Shown here piece after piece: positions 1 to 8,200 of a stretch of DNA of 11,904 bases (position 1 is the stretch's first letter; the number at the start of each line of letters is the position of its first letter). This DNA is from PNMQ01 sp964478775 (lineage in GTDB: Bacteria > Pseudomonadota > Alphaproteobacteria > Paracaedibacterales > CAIOTO01). Under the pieces are notes generated by a model. It was not told the DNA's origin. It worked only from the letters and a program-made list of their open reading frames with translations, and searched no databases. The DNA is taken from the NCBI GenBank assembly GCA_964478775.1, contig CAYZJC010000035.1, positions 1-11,904 of the forward strand, written 5' to 3'. The translations under genes and the position numbers were made by a program.

Positions 1-637
1 GGTTTTTAACAAACGCACCTTTTCTATAATCCCACCAAGTGTACAAATCATGCTTATCAGGATTCACTTCACGCAAAGCATCTATCAACCCTAAGTTTAA
101 CAAACTACGAAAGGCCATTCTTTCTTGGGGGGAACATAAAATATCATGTTGAAAAGCTGCGGGGTCATACACATCACCATTCGCAGGCGCAACATTAAAG
201 TCACCACCAATAATAAACATCTCCCCAAATGTCAACCTATCTTGCACTAGCTGTTGTAGACCCTTATAAAAAGCAAGCTTATATTCATACTTTTCGCTAC
301 CAATTGCTTGTCCATTAGGGGCATACACACTCATCACCCGAACACTACCATCAACCACAGCTTCTATGACACGTGCTTGTGAATCTTCAAAAAATGCATT
401 GCCTGTAACAACATCTTCCAGACCTACGCGCGACAAAATTGCAACGCCATTGTAGGTTTTTTGCCCAAAGGTGGCAACGCTATACCCAAGGTCAGAAATG
501 GGTTCTGTCGGAAAAGCTTCATCCACACATTTAAGTTCTTGCAACAAGACAACATCCGGTGAATACGCTTGTAAATATTGAATGACATGCGGTAATCGGG
601 CTTTAACGGAATTGACATTCCAACTCACTATTTTCAT
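1..637 (-). CDS. xthA: Exodeoxyribonuclease III (AP endonuclease), 3' end cut by window edge
   Basis: Mg2+-dependent AP endonuclease and 3'-5' exonuclease of the EEP (exonuclease-endonuclease-phosphatase) fold, acting in cytoplasmic base-excision repair. About 212 N-terminal residues are present of a usual 255-270; the end lies beyond base 1. Visible family motifs: SWNVNSVKARLPH at residues 5-17 with Asn7, LLQELK with metal-binding Glu34, the KTYNGVAILSR block at 60-70, VYAPNG with Tyr105, and GGDFNVAP with Asp146 and Asn148. The C-terminal catalytic Asp and Asp-His motifs are off the window, so intactness cannot be judged. The wording of the middle (IGSEKYEYKLAF, LLNLGLIDA, YTWWDYRKGAF) resembles alphaproteobacterial ExoIII as I remember it. 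The ATG at 637 gives the canonical MKIVSWN start, preceded by an AAGAGAAA purine stretch. It begins 20 bases after the MFS stop, so it is probably the last or a late gene of the MFS transcript. Confidence 0.95.
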   Translation of the reverse strand, partial: MKIVSWNVNSVKARLPHVIQYLQAYSPDVVLLQELKCVDEAFPTEPISDLGYSVATFGQKTYNGVAILSRVGLEDVVTGNAFFEDSQARVIEAVVDGSVRVMSVYAPNGQAIGSEKYEYKLAFYKGLQQLVQDRLTFGEMFIIGGDFNVAPANGDVYDPAAFQHDILCSPQERMAFRSLLNLGLIDALREVNPDKHDLYTWWDYRKGAFVKN

Positions 638-657
638 ACATTTTCTCTTAGCAATCG

Positions 658-2011
658 TCAGCAAAGGCCAACTTTACTATTTTCTTTTTGAGGTTGACTC
701 TTAATCCACTGCAACAGGGCGACACTTAATAAAAAGCAAGCAGGTATGGTTAACATAGACATTTTATACGCATGCACTGTGTAATTTCTAATACCGCAAA
801 GGGCAAAACTTCCGTCCCAAAAAAGATCTAGTATATGGCCAAGCAATGGCTGAAAAATAATGCCGCTCATCATCACCAATGCGTTAGTAAACCCAATAGC
901 TGTTCCACTTAATTCTTCACAACTGTGGTTTCTTGCAATCGTAAAGCAAAGCACTTGGCCGCCAAGGCAAAAGCCCGCAGCAAAAACAAACACATATGAC
1001 AAGACAATGGGAAAATAACCTGCAAAAGCGATACACACAAATAACCCACCTGCAAGCAGTGCAGAAAGCTGCATTACTTTTTTAATGGAGCCAAGTTGAC
1101 TTAACAACCACGCTGCTGCAGGGCTCCCCAATGCCATACCAATGAAGACCATATGGCTAATTGATGAGGCTACTTCATTGTTAATTGAATGCGTTGCCAT
1201 AAAAAATGGTACTCCCCATAATTCAGCAAAAGCAGATATAGGTAAGTACATCAAGCCCCCAACAATGCCTGCAAGCCATATGTTTGAATTGCTTGTGATG
1301 TGTGGTAACGTCTTCATAAAGTGGTGTTGATTTTGACCCACGTCAGTAGTCGTGGGTGTAGCAGACGCATGGTCACGTTTTTTAAAATAAAACCAAATAA
1401 GCAGCATCACTGGCAAACCAAGCAGACCTAAATAAACGCTTGCGCGCCTCCACCCCATATGATTCACAAGAATTGCTAACGGCTGACCTGCNNNNNNNNN
1501 NNNNNNNNNNNNNNNNNNNNNNNNNNNNNNNNNNNNNNNNNNNNNNNNNNNNNNNNNNNNNNNNNNNNNNNNNNNNNNNNNNNNNNNNNNNNNNNNNNNN
1601 NNNNNNNNNNNNNNNNNNNATTTGCGCAACCCATAACTGGTCACTACCCGCAAACATTAAGGTTCCAACTATACACAATAAACATGACAGAGAAAGAATG
1701 AAACGAATGCCAAGACGGTCAACAATAATGCCGCACGGAATTTGTAGTGGCACATATGCATAATAATAGCACGACGTTAAGACACCAAGCTTGGTAGATG
1801 TCACCCCAAAGTCTTCCATCAATTGCTGCGTCATGACAGACGGTGAAACCCGCAAAAAAGTTTCATACAAATAAAAGAGGGCTGCAAGGCTCCAGATGAC
1901 CCATTTACGATAACGTGGCTGCAAAGATGCGTGAGGCTCCGTTTGAGATGATAAAGCTTCCCGTTGTTGCGCATTCTCGTAAGAAGTGTGGGTGGTGGGA
2001 ACCTTAGTCAT
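658..2011 (-). CDS. MFS transporter, second of a tandem pair, interrupted by an assembly gap
   Basis: Inner-membrane major facilitator superfamily carrier, substrate unknown. The N-terminal part reads 130 residues from the ATG at 2011 up to the N run. It has a hydrophilic leader of about 35 residues, a first membrane helix containing FYLYETFLRVSPSVM, and the MFS motif-A loop GIIVDRLGIR at residues 94-103. The C-terminal part reads from GCA at 1491 (AGQPLAILVNHMGWRRA) for 277 residues to TGA at 658-660, with several more hydrophobic helices. It is clearly paralogous to the gene upstream (2019-3377), sharing for example SAFAELWGV and AIGFTNALVM. By that alignment about 46 residues are missing, making the intact protein about 453 residues, equal to its paralogue. 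The two halves lie in different frames only because the placeholder is 128 bases; a true gap of 136 bases would restore frame. The start lies 7 bases from the upstream stop, with AAGGA (2023-2027) inside the end of that gene, which suggests translational coupling. Confidence 0.88.
1492..1619. other. Run of 128 N bases (assembly gap)
   Basis: Unsequenced placeholder inside the second MFS gene. The last codon to the right is CAA (1624-1622) followed by AT (1621-1620); the first readable codon to the left is GCA at 1491-1489. Keeping one reading frame requires a true gap length of 1 modulo 3, whereas 128 is 2 modulo 3. The adjacent paralogue predicts about 136 bases. The placeholder size is therefore probably an estimate. 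Confidence 0.97.
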
Positions 2012-2018
2012 TGTTTAC

Positions 2019-3377
2019 TTAATCCTTAGCATCTTTAGTATAGGTTTCATTAACAAATTGCATTAAGGCCCATCCTACCACAAAGGCTGCTGCAACCGCA
2101 ACAAAGGCCATTTGGTAATTGGCAATGGAATAAATACGAACACCTTCTACGCTGAGCTGACCACTCCACGTTAAGTCTAAGATTTTTCCCAGTAGGGGCT
2201 GAAAAATTAAAGCACTACACATTACAAGGGCATTGGTAAACCCAATTGCAGTTGCACTGTATTGTAAAGGTGTGTGTTCTTTTGCAACCGTGAAGTATAA
2301 AGTTTGCCCACCTGAAAGTAAGCCCCCTAAAAAGAGGAGTGCGCACATCCAGCTAAAAGGAATATTGGGTACAAAAAACACAACCAAAAAGCAAGCAAGA
2401 GTCCCCAGTGCCGCCCATGACATCACTTTGTTTCTTGACCCTATTTTATTAGAAATCCAAGCAGAAGCTATACTGCCTATCCCCATACCCAAAAACACCC
2501 CAATGCATGCACGTGACGCAACCTTTGCTGGCACATCATACAATTTTGTAAGGTATGAAACCCCCCAAAGTTCTGCAAATGCTGAAAGGGGTAGATACAT
2601 CGCACACCCATAAATACCAATAAGCCAATTTTGTGGATTTTTTGCAACCAACTTAAGACCGGCAAGCAGTGTTGGTGCACGACTTTTTTCAGCAGTATTT
2701 GTGAACGTATCTGCTGGTTCAATTTGCGCTTGACGACGCGGTTTGTCTCGCATAATCGTCCATGCCGCAACACACACCACCAAACCAGCCGCACCACACA
2801 CGTGTAGCGCTGTTCGCCAACCCAAAGCGTCAACCAACATCGCAAATAAGGTGTTAAAGCTACCGCCAAGTGTGCCCATAAACATCGCAACACCTGCTAA
2901 GATGGCAAATTTGTCTTTAGAAAACCAGTCAGCTGCAACCTTTGAACAGCAAATATAAGCACAAGCTGACCCTGCCCCCATTAAAAAGCGGGCAAACATC
3001 GCAACAGATGTTGTGTCTGCCAAAGCAAACATAAAGCAGCCAATCATACACAACAAGGCAGACACTGTAATAACAATACGCGCACCAAACCGGTCAGCAA
3101 TGACCCCGCATGGCACCTGTAAAGGGACATATGAAAAATAGTAAGCGCCTGAGATGGCCCCCACAACAGTTGCCGTGGTCTGAAAGTCTATCATAATTTG
3201 CTTTTCAATGACGCCAGGTGATACACGCAAAATATATTCATAAATATAAAAGACCCAGGCGCAAATTAAAATTGACCAAGCCATACTGGCTTTATGTGAG
3301 AGAGATGTTGATTTCGTAAACCCGACAGTGGTCACATCATTTGCCGATGACACAAGCGACAAAGCTGATTTTTCCAT
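2019..3377 (-). CDS. MFS transporter, first of a tandem pair
   Basis: Complete 452-residue inner-membrane major facilitator superfamily carrier, the normal length for a 12-helix MFS protein. Residues 1-30 are a hydrophilic leader. The first helix runs into the FYIYEYILRVSPGVI segment (residues 43-57), and the conserved loop between helices 2 and 3 carries motif A, GVIADRFGAR, at residues 91-100, with its Asp-Arg pair. Further hydrophobic segments follow to the end, with a charged central loop (about residues 210-235) where the two six-helix halves join. The substrate cannot be read from sequence; similar carriers in intracellular bacteria are usually annotated only as MFS transporters, so nutrient uptake from a host is a guess. 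The start is supported by GAAGG (plus bases 3387-3391) nine bases upstream. It leads a tight run with its paralogue and xthA. Pairwise similarity to the next gene points to a tandem duplication that has since diverged. Confidence 0.93.
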   Translation of the reverse strand: MEKSALSLVSSANDVTTVGFTKSTSLSHKASMAWSILICAWVFYIYEYILRVSPGVIEKQIMIDFQTTATVVGAISGAYYFSYVPLQVPCGVIADRFGARIVITVSALLCMIGCFMFALADTTSVAMFARFLMGAGSACAYICCSKVAADWFSKDKFAILAGVAMFMGTLGGSFNTLFAMLVDALGWRTALHVCGAAGLVVCVAAWTIMRDKPRRQAQIEPADTFTNTAEKSRAPTLLAGLKLVAKNPQNWLIGIYGCAMYLPLSAFAELWGVSYLTKLYDVPAKVASRACIGVFLGMGIGSIASAWISNKIGSRNKVMSWAALGTLACFLVVFFVPNIPFSWMCALLFLGGLLSGGQTLYFTVAKEHTPLQYSATAIGFTNALVMCSALIFQPLLGKILDLTWSGQLSVEGVRIYSIANYQMAFVAVAAAFVVGWALMQFVNETYTKDAKD

Positions 3378-3419
3378 TTGTATAAACCTTCACGTAAGAA
3401 AAACACAAAAAACAAAAGG

Positions 3420-3436
3420 TTGCAATATTTTTGCAA
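3420..3436. promoter_or_regulatory. TTGCAA-N5-TTGCAA dyad in the MFS leader
   Basis: Two copies of the self-complementary hexamer TTGCAA at 3420-3425 and 3431-3436, five bases apart, form a symmetrical element 43-59 bases before the first MFS start. It lies between the candidate -10 boxes and the ribosome binding site, where a repressor could act. No regulator family is identified. In AT-rich DNA such a dyad could be chance. Confidence 0.25.
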
Positions 3437-3452
3437 TCAATTCTTTAAACCT

Positions 3453-3482
3453 AGCATAACAATTAAAAAAATTATATAAGAA
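3453..3482 (-). promoter_or_regulatory. Candidate promoter of the MFS-MFS-xthA run
   Basis: Two possible -10 elements read on the minus strand. One is an exact TATAAT (plus bases 3471-3476) without a convincing -35. The other is an extended -10, TGTTATGCT (plus bases 3453-3461), 18 bases after a weak TTCTTA -35 (3477-3482). Either gives a leader of roughly 70-90 bases before the ATG at 3377. The location, after a terminator and before the first gene of the run, is the best support. Confidence 0.3.
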
Positions 3483-3614
3483 TCTAAAAGCAGATCATCT
3501 ATAACGCTGTCCATTTAATATGGGTACAGGAATAACACGCGCAGTGTAGGCATTTCTACAGGAGAGGCGACAACGCTTGCACCAGATTTCAAGGGCTAGC
3601 AATAACACAAGCCT

Positions 3615-3653
3615 AAAAAACGACCACTCCCTACAAAAAGTAAGCAGTGGTCG
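3615..3653 (-). terminator. Rho-independent terminator of the inverse autotransporter locus
   Basis: Perfect 8-base inverted repeat CGACCACT (3621-3628) and AGTGGTCG (3646-3653) with a 17-base loop that can pair a little further (TAC/GTA). On the minus strand the stem is followed at once by six T (the A run at 3615-3620). It sits 28 bases past the stop of the 511-residue gene at 3682 and ends that transcript. Confidence 0.85.
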
Positions 3654-3681
3654 TCTGATTGTGCAATGTATTTGTGGGGGC

Positions 3682-5217
3682 TTATGCGTCTGAACCAAAT
3701 GAATCGTCTAGCTCTGCAGCCTCGTGGATTGTGTAGTCCCAATTATAGAAGTCACGTGGATACAGTTCCTCTAAAACAGAGCTCTTAATAATACCGATGG
3801 TAATGACTTCTCCTTCTTCACCATCACCTTTGATTTGAATGCCAAAACCATCTTGGTTATTGACTGTGTCAAAAAATGGAACATCAAACTCTTCTTCAGT
3901 ATTCTCATTTTCAGCAGATTTATCTCTTACTTTGCAAAAACTCTGTTGAGTAAAATTGAAGCTTGACACAAAAGCTTTATTATTTGATTTTGTTCCTCTG
4001 TTATCTGCCACAGACGGATCCTGTTGAATAATATAATTTATAACTGAACCTACCGTTTCTAAACATGATGTTTTACACTCATCAGAAATAAAATGTTCTA
4101 TTTCTTGCATAAAGCAACATATTTGCTTTGCCCCATCAGTAGAGTCAAATATAGCGGTAAAGTCATCATACTGAAACATTGATGCGAACAAAGAAAGTTT
4201 TTGGCCCGTATATGTACCAAATTTCTCAATAACTAAGGAGTATTCATCTATGTCAGACTTAAAGATTTGTGCAACGGTCTTTTGCTTAGTGTATTTGTAT
4301 AATCCTGTAGGGGCATATTTACGAGATATCTTAACTTTACGTTTTTCGAATTTAATGTTTTGTTTTTTTAATGTATCGTCTTTATATGTTGCGAAAATTG
4401 CATATAGATTTGAGGTATACTCAGAAAATTCATATTTTGGGTTCAGAATATAGCTAATAAAATCCTCACCACCATTAATCAGCTTAAAGGATCTTTCGAA
4501 TAGTCTTCGACGCGAAGCAACATCCCTCTCAGAATTAGCACTCAATCCTGATACTAAAGAAATATTATCATCATAATCACCTCCTCTAATCATATTAATA
4601 TGAGAGTAAAAATTGCTAGAAGTTTTTTCTTTACGGCTTGAAAAGTCGCTTTTACTATTTTCCAGTTGTTGTCTTAAATTGTCAATTTCTTCACGTAATT
4701 GCACGTTTTCCTGTTGAGCTAAAGATAAGGATTCTTGTGTAGAAGCTAATTTTGAACTCATTAATTTAATTTCATGGATGGTCAATTCCCATTTGTTGCA
4801 TATCTCTTGCATATAAGATTCTAGGGCATTGAATCTGTTTCTGGACACAGTGCGTATACCAACGTTGTTCGATAGTCCTGGTATGCGTAAACTCTGTTTC
4901 ATTGTCTTCATAAATAGTGATAGAGTTGGCTTTTCTTCGCCCACATCTTTACCAAACACTATCCAAGGAACATTTTTGTTGTTTGTTGTTAGCTGATTAA
5001 CTGTATAAACTGTTGAATAAGTTTTTTCATTTAATTCTCTAACCTTTTCTTCATTTTCAATTAGTTCACTGAGATTAGGGTAGCTAATGTTCGTAGATAT
5101 ACTCTTATATGAGGTTGCAGTACTAGCTGTGTTAATAGTTGATTCATCCATATCACTTGCGAAAATGCGTGTAGCAAATAATAGGATTAGCGTAATTTTA
5201 CTTTTAATTTTTTTCAT
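3682..5217 (-). CDS. Unrecognised exported protein with a short coiled coil
   Basis: 511 residues; I do not recognise a family. Residues 1-20 look like a Sec signal peptide: basic MKKIKSK, a hydrophobic ITLILLFATRIF core, and a likely cut after Ala20. A mostly polar Ser/Thr/Asn-rich region follows, then a heptad-rich coiled coil at about residues 145-193 (containing SLAQQENVQLREEIDNLRQQ). Residues 230-400 look like a folded mixed domain with a basic patch (EKRKVKISRK, 291-300). The tail from about 435 is strongly acidic (ENENTEEEF, ELDDSFGSD). Six cysteines (140, 367, 368, 381, 385, 428) could form disulfides in the periplasm or outside the cell. The ATG at 5217 follows AAGAGAAATAC, a purine-rich site. 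It starts 24 bases after the inverse autotransporter stop and ends at a strong terminator, so the two are very probably one operon. A partner or co-exported surface protein is inferred; an effector is the main alternative. Confidence 0.85.
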   Translation of the reverse strand: MKKIKSKITLILLFATRIFASDMDESTINTASTATSYKSISTNISYPNLSELIENEEKVRELNEKTYSTVYTVNQLTTNNKNVPWIVFGKDVGEEKPTLSLFMKTMKQSLRIPGLSNNVGIRTVSRNRFNALESYMQEICNKWELTIHEIKLMSSKLASTQESLSLAQQENVQLREEIDNLRQQLENSKSDFSSRKEKTSSNFYSHINMIRGGDYDDNISLVSGLSANSERDVASRRRLFERSFKLINGGEDFISYILNPKYEFSEYTSNLYAIFATYKDDTLKKQNIKFEKRKVKISRKYAPTGLYKYTKQKTVAQIFKSDIDEYSLVIEKFGTYTGQKLSLFASMFQYDDFTAIFDSTDGAKQICCFMQEIEHFISDECKTSCLETVGSVINYIIQQDPSVADNRGTKSNNKAFVSSFNFTQQSFCKVRDKSAENENTEEEFDVPFFDTVNNQDGFGIQIKGDGEEGEVITIGIIKSSVLEELYPRDFYNWDYTIHEAAELDDSFGSDA

Positions 5218-5241
5218 TGTATTTCTCTTTTTTATAATTAA

Positions 5242-8200
5242 CTATTTTCTAGAGTTAGGTCTTTTTGGTTTCATTTGGTTAGGGATGTTTAGTTTTTCTT
5301 TCTGTTTTTCCTCTGCGGTAATGCTTGTTTCATTCTTTACTGGTCTTTTTGGTTTCATTTGGTTAGGGATGTTTGGTTTTCCTGTCTGTTTTTTATCTGC
5401 GGCAGGGTTTGTTTCAGTATCTACAGGTCTTTTTGGTTTCGTTTGGTTAGGGATGTTTGGTTTTCCTGTCTGTTTTTTATCTGCGGCAGGGTTTGTTTCA
5501 GTATCTACAGGTCTTTTTGGTTTCGTTTGGTTAGGGATGTTTGGTTTTCCTGTCTGTTTTTTATCTGCGGCATGGTTTGTTTCAGTATCTACAGGTCTTT
5601 TTGGTTTCATTTGGTTAGGGATGTTTTGTTCTCCTGTCTGTTTTTTATCTGCGGCAGTGCTTGCCTTTTTCTGTATTGGAAGTATGGTTTCGTCGTCTGA
5701 ATATTCAGAACTTTGATCTTCGTCAGCCTGTTGTATTGCCTTCCCATCTGAGGTAATAATTACTCTTTTGCCTATGAAACTTGCCAGTGTGTAGAATTTT
5801 TCTCCATCACCCGCATTGGCTGATCTGTTTTCATCATCATCCGTTGCATAAGGTCTTTGTGGTGTTGTGCCTTGCTTGCCGAAGAGTGCAGTGAATGAAT
5901 CCTTATCAGGCGTGCCTTGCTTGCCGAAGAGTGGAGTGACTGAATTTTGAGTAGAAGGCGAATCCCCTGGAGTTTTTGGTATACCAAAGAAATCAGTCCC
6001 CTCGTGATCAAGCGTCCTCTTTATAATTTCTTTGGCAGCAGGCGTGTCCTGAAACTCTCTGACTCTCGCTGGAAGAGGAGGGGTTAACTCATCATTTATC
6101 CCATTTTGGCCTGGTGTAGGGGTGCTACGACCCCTTGAGGGAGATGAACCAGAGGAATCATGCTTACTAGTCAACTCCTTTAAAAGGTCTGTTGGCACTA
6201 AGCTACTGCGAGGGGTTTGAATATAAGTGATCACACTGCTAAATCTTCTTTGACGCTCATTAGAGTTTGCTGGCTGTTCATAAGCTATCTTGTTCCAATC
6301 AATTGGCGCTTGAAGTTCAATTATTTTCTCTTCAAGTTCTTTAATTTTTCTTTCAAACTCAGCATCACTAGATTTACGTTCTGTTTGTAGAGCTTTTAAT
6401 TCACTATTTTTCAGATTGAACTCAGTTTGAAGCTTGTCTTTCTCTTCTTCTAAAGCAACAATTTCTGCTCTCTTTAAATGCTGCTCTGTCAGCTCCTCTA
6501 TTAAGCTTTCACTACTTTTCTTTTCTGTTAGTTCAGCTACTTTATCTTCCAGGTCCTTAACTTGTGTTGTAAGCTTTTGCTTCGCCTCTTCAAGCGCTTT
6601 TGTCTTAAGCTCAAATTGTTGTGTTTGAGTCTGAAAGGTAGTTTGGGCATCCGCAAGTTCTTTTTGAAGGGTTGCATAGCGCGTGTTGAGGTCTTCATTT
6701 TCTGTAGCAGTAGCCTCAGATTGTGTCATTAATTCTTCCACTTGTTTGTTTAAATCTGCAAATTGTGTCTTGGTGGAGCTAATACATTTCTCATACGCAG
6801 CTACCTTTTCATTCGCTTGCTCTAATGCACTGTCATGACCTTGTTGTAGTTCCTGCAAGGCCTTTGCATACTGCTCTTTTTCTCGAGTCAACAGATCTTT
6901 AGTTTCAGTCAATTGATTTTGAATAAACTCTATTGCCTGTTGAGATTTCTGCGTTTGTATCTTAAGGGCCACTTTTTGCACCTCAATTTGGCCATTCAAA
7001 GTTTCAGCTTGCTGAGTTAACTGTTCTGTATATTCCTTTTGCGCCTTTTCATAATCATTTTTTGATTGCAACAGTTCTTGCCTTAATAGTTCATTTTGTG
7101 AAGCGACATCATTATGTTGATTTTGCAATTCGTTTATCTCTGCTTGCACATTCTTCACCTGTTCCTGTGCCGCGTTAGCACGTGTCTGTGCCTCTGAGAG
7201 TTCTTGTTGCAACTTTCTTTGCAGTTCCTGTGCCTCGTTAGCCTGTTCTTCAGCACGTGTTTGTTCTTGTGAGAGTTCTGCCGCTAGGGTGTCTCCACGT
7301 TGCTTTTCATCTGAGAGTTCTTGCTGTGCATTGTTGAGATCAGTCTCTAGGGTATCCACACGTTCTTCAGCTTGGTTGGCACGTGTTTGTTCTTGTGAGA
7401 GATGAGTCTCTAGGTCATCTCCACGTTGCTTTTGTGCATTCGCACGTGTCTCGGTCTCTGAGAGTTGTTCTTGTACGGCTTTAGTCTCTGACTGAGCAGT
7501 CTTAATTTCATCTTGATGCTGCTGCGTCAAGGTTTGCATTCGTTGTTGCAATTTTGTGAGATCAACTTGTGCTTGGCGAGCTGCGTCCAGAGCATTTAAT
7601 AACTCACCCTCTTTTAGCGTAAGTTCATTTTGTATAGCTTCTCTATCTTTTTCTTGTTCATTGAATTGACTTGTAGAGTTATTGATATTCTCTTGTTGTT
7701 CACTCAATAGATTACGGAGGCGTTCGCATTCAGCTTCTAAACTGTTATATTTTGTTTGAAGTTCTTCCGTCTGTTTGTTCGCAGCATTCAGATTCTCTTG
7801 AGTTTGGGTAAGATTAGCTTGGAGGGTGTTGTTTTCCTCCTGAGATATATTTAATTTACGCGCCAGCTCTTCTTTTTCTTTTTGTTCCTTTTCAAGGTCG
7901 TTCGTGAGCTTGATGATAGTGACAGTTGATGCATTATATCGGGTGTTCAGTTCATTATTTTTATCTTCAAGCTCCTCTATTGTCGCGGTTAATTCCAGCT
8001 GTCTGTTTCCCAGCTTTATTGCATTGTCTTGTGAAATTTTTAATTCTTGTTGAATTGATTCTTTTTCATTTTTCAATTCATGTAAATTACTTGCAAGAGT
8101 CTTAGTTTCTTCAGTCTTTTTTTCTAAGCTTCGCTCTGCTTGGCTTTGTTTTTCTCTAGTCTCACCAAGTTGGGTTTCTAGAGATTCCGACTTTCTTTCT

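Larger units (their letters stand above)
3378..3681. other. Intergenic stretch between the MFS run and the surface locus
   Basis: About 300 bases without a supportable gene. From right to left on the minus strand it holds the terminator of the upstream locus (3615-3653), about 115 bases of more mixed composition (3495-3610) in which I recognise nothing, then an AT-rich part with candidate promoter elements and a TTGCAA dyad before the first MFS gene. A 67-codon minus-strand frame crosses the terminator and resembles nothing I know. Confidence 0.7.

Noticed and set aside
1382..2011. Apparent C-terminal extension of the first MFS half beyond the N run
   Set aside because: Sequence read past the N run in that frame is out of frame with the true C-terminal half and resembles no membrane protein; it is an artefact of the gap length.
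3420..3681. Possible remnant of a transposase or other mobile element before the MFS run
   Set aside because: No terminal inverted repeats, target-site duplication or recognisable transposase motif was found on either strand.
3495..3698. 67-codon minus-strand frame after the 511-residue gene
   Set aside because: It runs through the terminator stem and T run and overlaps the end of the real gene; no motif or ribosome binding site was seen.
5258..5677. Regular repeats considered as a CRISPR array
   Set aside because: The units abut with no unique spacers, are 84 bases long and are in frame within a protein.
5087..5716. Plus-strand open frame encoding hydrophobic repeats that look like a membrane protein
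   Set aside because: It is the exact antisense of the 84-bp repeats and of the start of the 511-residue gene. The hydrophobic pattern is just the mirror of Lys/Pro/Asn codons, and there is no ribosome binding site.
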